NCBI GenBank assembly: GCA_029339505.1
Contig: JAQISU010000097.1
Coordinates: forward strand, 6,105,001 to 6,169,000
Source of the DNA: Unio delphinus
Lineage: Eukaryota > Mollusca > Bivalvia > Unionida > Unionidae
Reading direction: 5' to 3'
Length of the DNA stretch: 64,000 bases
Shown here: in pieces, positions 60,150 to 64,000 of the stretch
How the letters are laid out: the number at the start of each line of letters is the position of its first letter
Position numbering within the stretch: the stretch's first letter is position 1
The notes under the pieces: generated by a model
The model's input: the letters and a program-made list of their open reading frames with translations, nothing else
Told to the model about the DNA's origin: nothing
The model's database searches: none
Position numbers and translations under genes: made by a program

Positions 60150-62645
60150 ATGAAAAGACCACATCATGTTGTGGAGAAAGGAAAAGACAGTAAGAGACAG
60201 AAACGTAATGTATCGCCTAGCACAGTAGCTGAAGTCTTGGCTCAAATTCATGCCAGTGATTTTGAAGATGACATGAGTGAGCCCGAATCTACACCCAGAC
60301 AATCGACTTCCAAGCAAAGTGCACCACCCTTAGTAAACCCTGAAAATTACTATCACATTCGAGAGACAGAAAAGCGTTCCTCTCGAAAATTTAAAACATC
60401 GGCTTACACGTATGCCGTAAAGTTTAAAGATTTCAAGGCCAATGTACCTTTGGAGAATACAGAAGGGTTCATTACCGAGGTGTGGGATTCTGTGTTAACT
60501 GCATTGAAACAGCAATGTCAAGCTAAAGAAGACGATCGCTTGAGACTTTCTATTCATCACGATAATTTAAAGTCTCACGTTTGGATCGAGTTTACTAACC
60601 CATCACAATTAACACCTTCCAAAGTCATTGACAAAATTCAACATGTGCAACAATCCAATGACAAGTTTCACATCGCCGACGGAAAAGCCACACTGTTCAT
60701 GACCCACGTGTCTCTTCCCCAGGGGACAGGACGCAAAAAAGTATTATTGGTCGACAGCCTTCGCAACATGAAGCGAAGCCTCGTCCAAATTAACAATCCT
60801 CAAGACCAGATGTGTTTAGCCCGTGCCATCGTCGTGGGACAAATGTATACCAACAAGAACGATACGGCAGAATGGAAAAGAGCCTGGAAAACTATTCAAC
60901 AATCGGACCGAGCCAAACAAAGAAGTGAAGCAGAACTCCTGTTACAGCAAGCAGGGATATCCAAAGACACCCCTTGTGGCATTCCAGAAATGCAACAATT
61001 GCAAGACGTCTTGGCTCCTCGTTACACCTTGAAAGTACACCCTCAAGAAGTGCGTGGTCCACTTTTGTTTCGAGGCCACGATTTCAAAGACGGAAAATAC
61101 ATTCACGTCTATCATCACGATGGTCATTTTGATACCATTACCAGTATCACTGGATTTCTGAAATACAGTTACTACTGTGAAAAATGTGACTATGGTTATA
61201 ACAATCGAGAACAACACAAGCATTGTGGATCAAAATGTGAGGGATGTTTGGCCTCACAACCTTGTCTGGACCAAGGACAAGAAAGAGTGCATTGCCCTGT
61301 GTGTCAGCGCACTTTTGTCAGTCCTACCTGTTACCAACAACATTTGAAGATGCAAGGTTCACAGCAGAAAAGTGCTTGTCAACTCCTGAGATTGTGCCCT
61401 ACTTGTGGACAAGGCATACGTACCAATAGTGCCAAGTTACACGTTTGTCGAGGGAAGAAACGATGTCACATTTGTCACCAAATCGTGGATTTGGAACACG
61501 AATGCTTCATTCAAAAATATCAACCCCGATCAGATGATACCCAGAAGAAAGGGAATTTTATCTTTTTTGATTTCGAATGCATGCAAGAAACTGGTATTCA
61601 CATTCCTAATTTCTGCGTAGCTCACCGTGCGTGCGAGCATTGTATCCAAGAGCCCATCTTTAGTCATTGCCCTCACTGCAGCAAGATTCCTGGAGGACGT
61701 GAAAAAATCTTTCGAGGGTCAAACACGCTAGCCGATTTTGCCCACTGGATCCTTAACCCCATCGACGAAACGTGGAGTCCAGAAGACATCGAACGTTACG
61801 GCAATTGTCATCGCCATGCCACGGTCATGGCTCACAATTTCTCGGGATACGATGGGCAATTTCTGCTCAGATACTATGCGGAACAAAGTACCGAACGACC
61901 TCAAGTGACTTTAAACGGAGTCAAAATTATTTCTATGCAAGTAGGACAAGTACAGTTTAAAGATTCAATGTGTTACTTGGCCATGCCTTTGAGTCGTATG
62001 CCTAAAACGTTTGTAATGACAGAATTGGCTAAAGGTTATTTTCCACACTTTTTTAATACCGAAGCCAATCAAAATGCCGTTCTACCCCATTTGCCTGAGG
62101 CTGACGACTACGACCCCGACAACATGCGCACCGAACAACGAGAAGCTTTCTATGCTTGGTACCAGACTCACGCCTCGGACCCCTTTGATTTTCAAGAAGA
62201 AATGTTAAAGTATTGTCGATCTGACGTGGACATTTTACGACGTTGTTGTGGAAAATTTCGAGAATTGTTCATGGAGTACGGAGGGATCGATCCTTTGAAA
62301 GAAGCTTGTACCATTGCCAAATCATGTTCTTTAGTGTACCGAAAACGCTTTATGCCTGAAAATACTCTAGCGGTCATCAGTCCTCAAACGACAAACTTTG
62401 TCAAACGTCAATACTCGGTCAAAGCCCTACGCTGGCTCCATTACTTGTGCGACAAGGAAGACAAATGGATCCAACACGCTCGCAACGGAGGAGGCGAAAA
62501 GACCATTGGAACGTATTCGGTAGATGGCTGGGACTTAGAAAATCCTCAGATCGTGTACGAGTTTAACGGATGCCTATTTCACGATGCTTGTTTTTACAAC
62601 GAACCATGGAAGACTTGTACCAGACCACGTGTCAGCGACGTTTGA
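60150..62645 (+). CDS. polB: protein-primed family B DNA polymerase, N-terminal and exonuclease part
   Basis: Replicative polymerase of the element. Basic NLS-like N-terminus (KRPHHVVEKGKDSKRQKR); a Cys/His-rich region at ~343-455 with several CxxC pairs (CEKCDYGY, CPVCQRTF, CPTCGQG, CHICHQ), typical of Polinton polymerases. The 3'-5' exonuclease motifs are Exo I FFDFECMQE (~473), Exo II NFSGYDGQF (~563) and Exo III YCRSDVDIL (~688). The frame ends at TGA 62643-62645 before the polymerase palm; matching sequence continues in the frame that opens before 62606. The break lies in about 62590-62620. Start chosen at ATG 60150, 47 nt after a TATA box. Confidence 0.9.
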   Translation: MKRPHHVVEKGKDSKRQKRNVSPSTVAEVLAQIHASDFEDDMSEPESTPRQSTSKQSAPPLVNPENYYHIRETEKRSSRKFKTSAYTYAVKFKDFKANVPLENTEGFITEVWDSVLTALKQQCQAKEDDRLRLSIHHDNLKSHVWIEFTNPSQLTPSKVIDKIQHVQQSNDKFHIADGKATLFMTHVSLPQGTGRKKVLLVDSLRNMKRSLVQINNPQDQMCLARAIVVGQMYTNKNDTAEWKRAWKTIQQSDRAKQRSEAELLLQQAGISKDTPCGIPEMQQLQDVLAPRYTLKVHPQEVRGPLLFRGHDFKDGKYIHVYHHDGHFDTITSITGFLKYSYYCEKCDYGYNNREQHKHCGSKCEGCLASQPCLDQGQERVHCPVCQRTFVSPTCYQQHLKMQGSQQKSACQLLRLCPTCGQGIRTNSAKLHVCRGKKRCHICHQIVDLEHECFIQKYQPRSDDTQKKGNFIFFDFECMQETGIHIPNFCVAHRACEHCIQEPIFSHCPHCSKIPGGREKIFRGSNTLADFAHWILNPIDETWSPEDIERYGNCHRHATVMAHNFSGYDGQFLLRYYAEQSTERPQVTLNGVKIISMQVGQVQFKDSMCYLAMPLSRMPKTFVMTELAKGYFPHFFNTEANQNAVLPHLPEADDYDPDNMRTEQREAFYAWYQTHASDPFDFQEEMLKYCRSDVDILRRCCGKFRELFMEYGGIDPLKEACTIAKSCSLVYRKRFMPENTLAVISPQTTNFVKRQYSVKALRWLHYLCDKEDKWIQHARNGGGEKTIGTYSVDGWDLENPQIVYEFNGCLFHDACFYNEPWKTCTRPRVSDV

Positions 62646-64000
62646 AGTTAGAACAGCAAGGATACCAGGTGGTGGAAATGTGGGAACACGAGTACGATCA
62701 GCGTTTGAAAACCGATCCCGAGTTTAAACGCATCGTAGAAAGTTACAAGATGGTGGACCCATTGAACCCTCGGGATAGTTTGTACGGAGGACGAACGAAT
62801 GCTACTTGTTTGCTGTACCAATCGGATGAAGAGAAAGGAGAAGAAATCAAATACTTGGACGTGTGTTCGCTGTATCCTTACGTGTGCAAATATTGTCACT
62901 TTCCCGTAGGGCATCCAGAATTGATGACAGAACACATTGACTTGGACCACATTCAACAGTACGAAGGATTGATCAAGTGTAAAGTCTTACCACCCACAGA
63001 CTTGTACCATCCCGTTTTACCTCACCATTGCCAAGGAAAACTGATGTTTCCTTTGTGTCGCACATGTGCCGAAACGTGCAACCAAGACCAACCTTGTCAT
63101 CACACTCAGGAAGAACGCGCCTTGACAGGAACGTGGGTGAGCGTGGAATTGTTTAAAGCTCTGGACCTGGGATATCAACTGTTAGAAGTGTACGAAATTT
63201 ACCACTTTCCCAAAACACAACAATACCGCAAGGGCGACGAGAGACAGAAAGGTATTTTTGCAGACTACGTAGATGCCTTTTTAACACTAAAACAAGAAGC
63301 TAGTGGCTATCCTTCCTGGTGTCACACTCCTGAAGACCAAAAGATATTCAAAGAAAAATATCGGGAGCAGGAAGGTATCACTTTAGACCACATCGAGAAA
63401 AATGAAGGAAGGCGATCGTTTGCCAAAGTGATGCTCAATTGTTTGTGGGGTAAAATGGCACAACGTCCGTCTTTACCCAAGACGGAGTATTTGTCCGAGA
63501 CATCTCGCTACTTCCAGATGATTCACGACCCAACCAAAGTCATGAAACACGTGGACGTCATTCGTGAGGACTTGATCTTAGTCAATTACGAAGAAGAACT
63601 AGACTTTGTAGAAGCCGACAAATTTGGAAATGTCATCATTGCGGCTTACGTGACAGCCCACGCTCGCTTAAAATTGTACGAAGTGTTAGAACTGTTAGGA
63701 GATCGCGTGTTGTATTTTGACACGGACAGTTGCATCTACATTCACCGACCGAACCAGTGTAACCCTGTCATCGAAGGAGACCGTTTAGGAGCCTGGACCG
63801 ATGAACATCCCGACGACAAGATTCTATGTTTTGCAAGTGGCGGTCCTAAAAATTACGGCTACGAATACCGAGACCCACAAGGAGAAATGCACACCGAATG
63901 TAAAGTGAAAGGATTGACTCTTAATTATCGCACCAGTCAAGTGGTGAACTTTGACGTACTACAAGAAGCCTTGCAGTCGGGACAGGATGAAACGTTTCAA
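62606..64000 (+). CDS. polB: protein-primed family B DNA polymerase, palm part, runs off the window
   Basis: Continuation of the polymerase in the -1 frame relative to the upstream part, open from before 62606 to the window end (about 465 codons). Landmarks in order: YGGRTNA at 62783 (the G-G-R-T-N-A signature of this polymerase group); motif A YLDVCSLYP at 62852; a CxxC pair region (CRTCAETC) at ~63060; motif B KVMLNCLWGK at 63425; motif C YFDTDS at 63713-63730. Both catalytic aspartates are intact. The 3' end is outside the window. The frame break may be a real mutation or an assembly error; the local sequence T-TTT-TAC is not a classical slippery heptamer. Confidence 0.9.
   Translation, partial: MEDLYQTTCQRRLKLEQQGYQVVEMWEHEYDQRLKTDPEFKRIVESYKMVDPLNPRDSLYGGRTNATCLLYQSDEEKGEEIKYLDVCSLYPYVCKYCHFPVGHPELMTEHIDLDHIQQYEGLIKCKVLPPTDLYHPVLPHHCQGKLMFPLCRTCAETCNQDQPCHHTQEERALTGTWVSVELFKALDLGYQLLEVYEIYHFPKTQQYRKGDERQKGIFADYVDAFLTLKQEASGYPSWCHTPEDQKIFKEKYREQEGITLDHIEKNEGRRSFAKVMLNCLWGKMAQRPSLPKTEYLSETSRYFQMIHDPTKVMKHVDVIREDLILVNYEEELDFVEADKFGNVIIAAYVTAHARLKLYEVLELLGDRVLYFDTDSCIYIHRPNQCNPVIEGDRLGAWTDEHPDDKILCFASGGPKNYGYEYRDPQGEMHTECKVKGLTLNYRTSQVVNFDVLQEALQSGQDETFQ

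Larger units (their letters stand above)
57811..64000 (+). mobile_element. Polinton/Maverick-like (adintovirus-like) element, left part
   Basis: A terminal repeat array, two divergent gene pairs with TATA boxes, and a protein-primed family B DNA polymerase identify an integrated self-replicating DNA element. The base composition and compact spacing differ from the AT-rich flanks. The left edge is set near AGTAGTAATAGGGGGCACTA (57807-57824); the right edge lies outside. Integrase, packaging ATPase, maturation protease and capsid genes, if present, would be to the right, so the choice between Polinton and related families is inference from the polymerase alone. Confidence 0.8.

Noticed and set aside
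60942..62377. Minus-strand ORFs opposite the polymerase gene
   Set aside because: Shadows of the strongly supported polymerase frame.

Overview
This is a repeat-rich, AT-rich animal genome segment, most likely from a mollusc and probably a bivalve. The evidence for an animal is a spliced TGF-beta ligand gene of the myostatin/GDF8/GDF11 group with GT-AG introns. Two tRNA-derived SINE families on both strands, APE-type LINE and Ty3/gypsy remnants, long TA/CA/CT microsatellites, many minisatellites and a Polinton/Maverick-like element also fit. The bivalve assignment is inference from general knowledge of such genomes; no search was run.

Layout. 0-19 kb: no host gene seen. It holds minisatellites (0.37-1.1, 14.4-15.3, 16.9-17.6 kb), a hAT-like MITE inside a ~1 kb tandem duplication (3.6-5.1 kb), SINE copies, and a minus-strand Ty3/gypsy-like remnant with a long LTR-like block (9.6-12.5 kb). 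19.85-22.5 kb: the second and third coding exons of a myostatin/GDF11-like gene on the plus strand (propeptide, furin site, nine-cysteine mature domain). The first coding exon was not found. 22.5-43.8 kb: minisatellites, including a 26-bp array that is open in all three minus frames, more SINEs, a second LTR-like block (34.4-35.65 kb) and a second gag-like fragment in the opposite orientation (36.1-36.6 kb). 43.8-47.4 kb: a GC-rich minus-strand LINE with endonuclease and reverse transcriptase, broken by three frame changes and lacking its 3' end. 49.4-51.6 kb: a decayed Ty3/gypsy 5' end (probable LTR, tRNA-Leu primer site, gag, zinc knuckle, protease) with a SINE inserted in its leader. 52.9-55.1 kb: a ~43-bp satellite with higher-order structure.

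57.8 kb to the window edge: the left end of a Polinton/Maverick-like (adintovirus-like) DNA element. A terminal array of TATAGCGTCAAGGG motifs is followed by two divergent gene pairs, each start facing its own TATA box. These are a small basic protein (minus), a coiled-coil/NLS protein (plus, one in-frame TAG), a double zinc-knuckle protein (minus) and a protein-primed family B DNA polymerase (plus, one frame break, running off the window). The first two genes, neither of which looks like a histone, each end about 30 nt after the stop in a histone-type 3' stem-loop (GGCCCT/GGTCCT-TTTC-AGGGCC), followed by a purine-rich HDE-like stretch. This suggests that the element borrowed replication-dependent, poly(A)-independent histone mRNA 3'-end processing for part of its gene set. 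It is the most unusual signal in the window.
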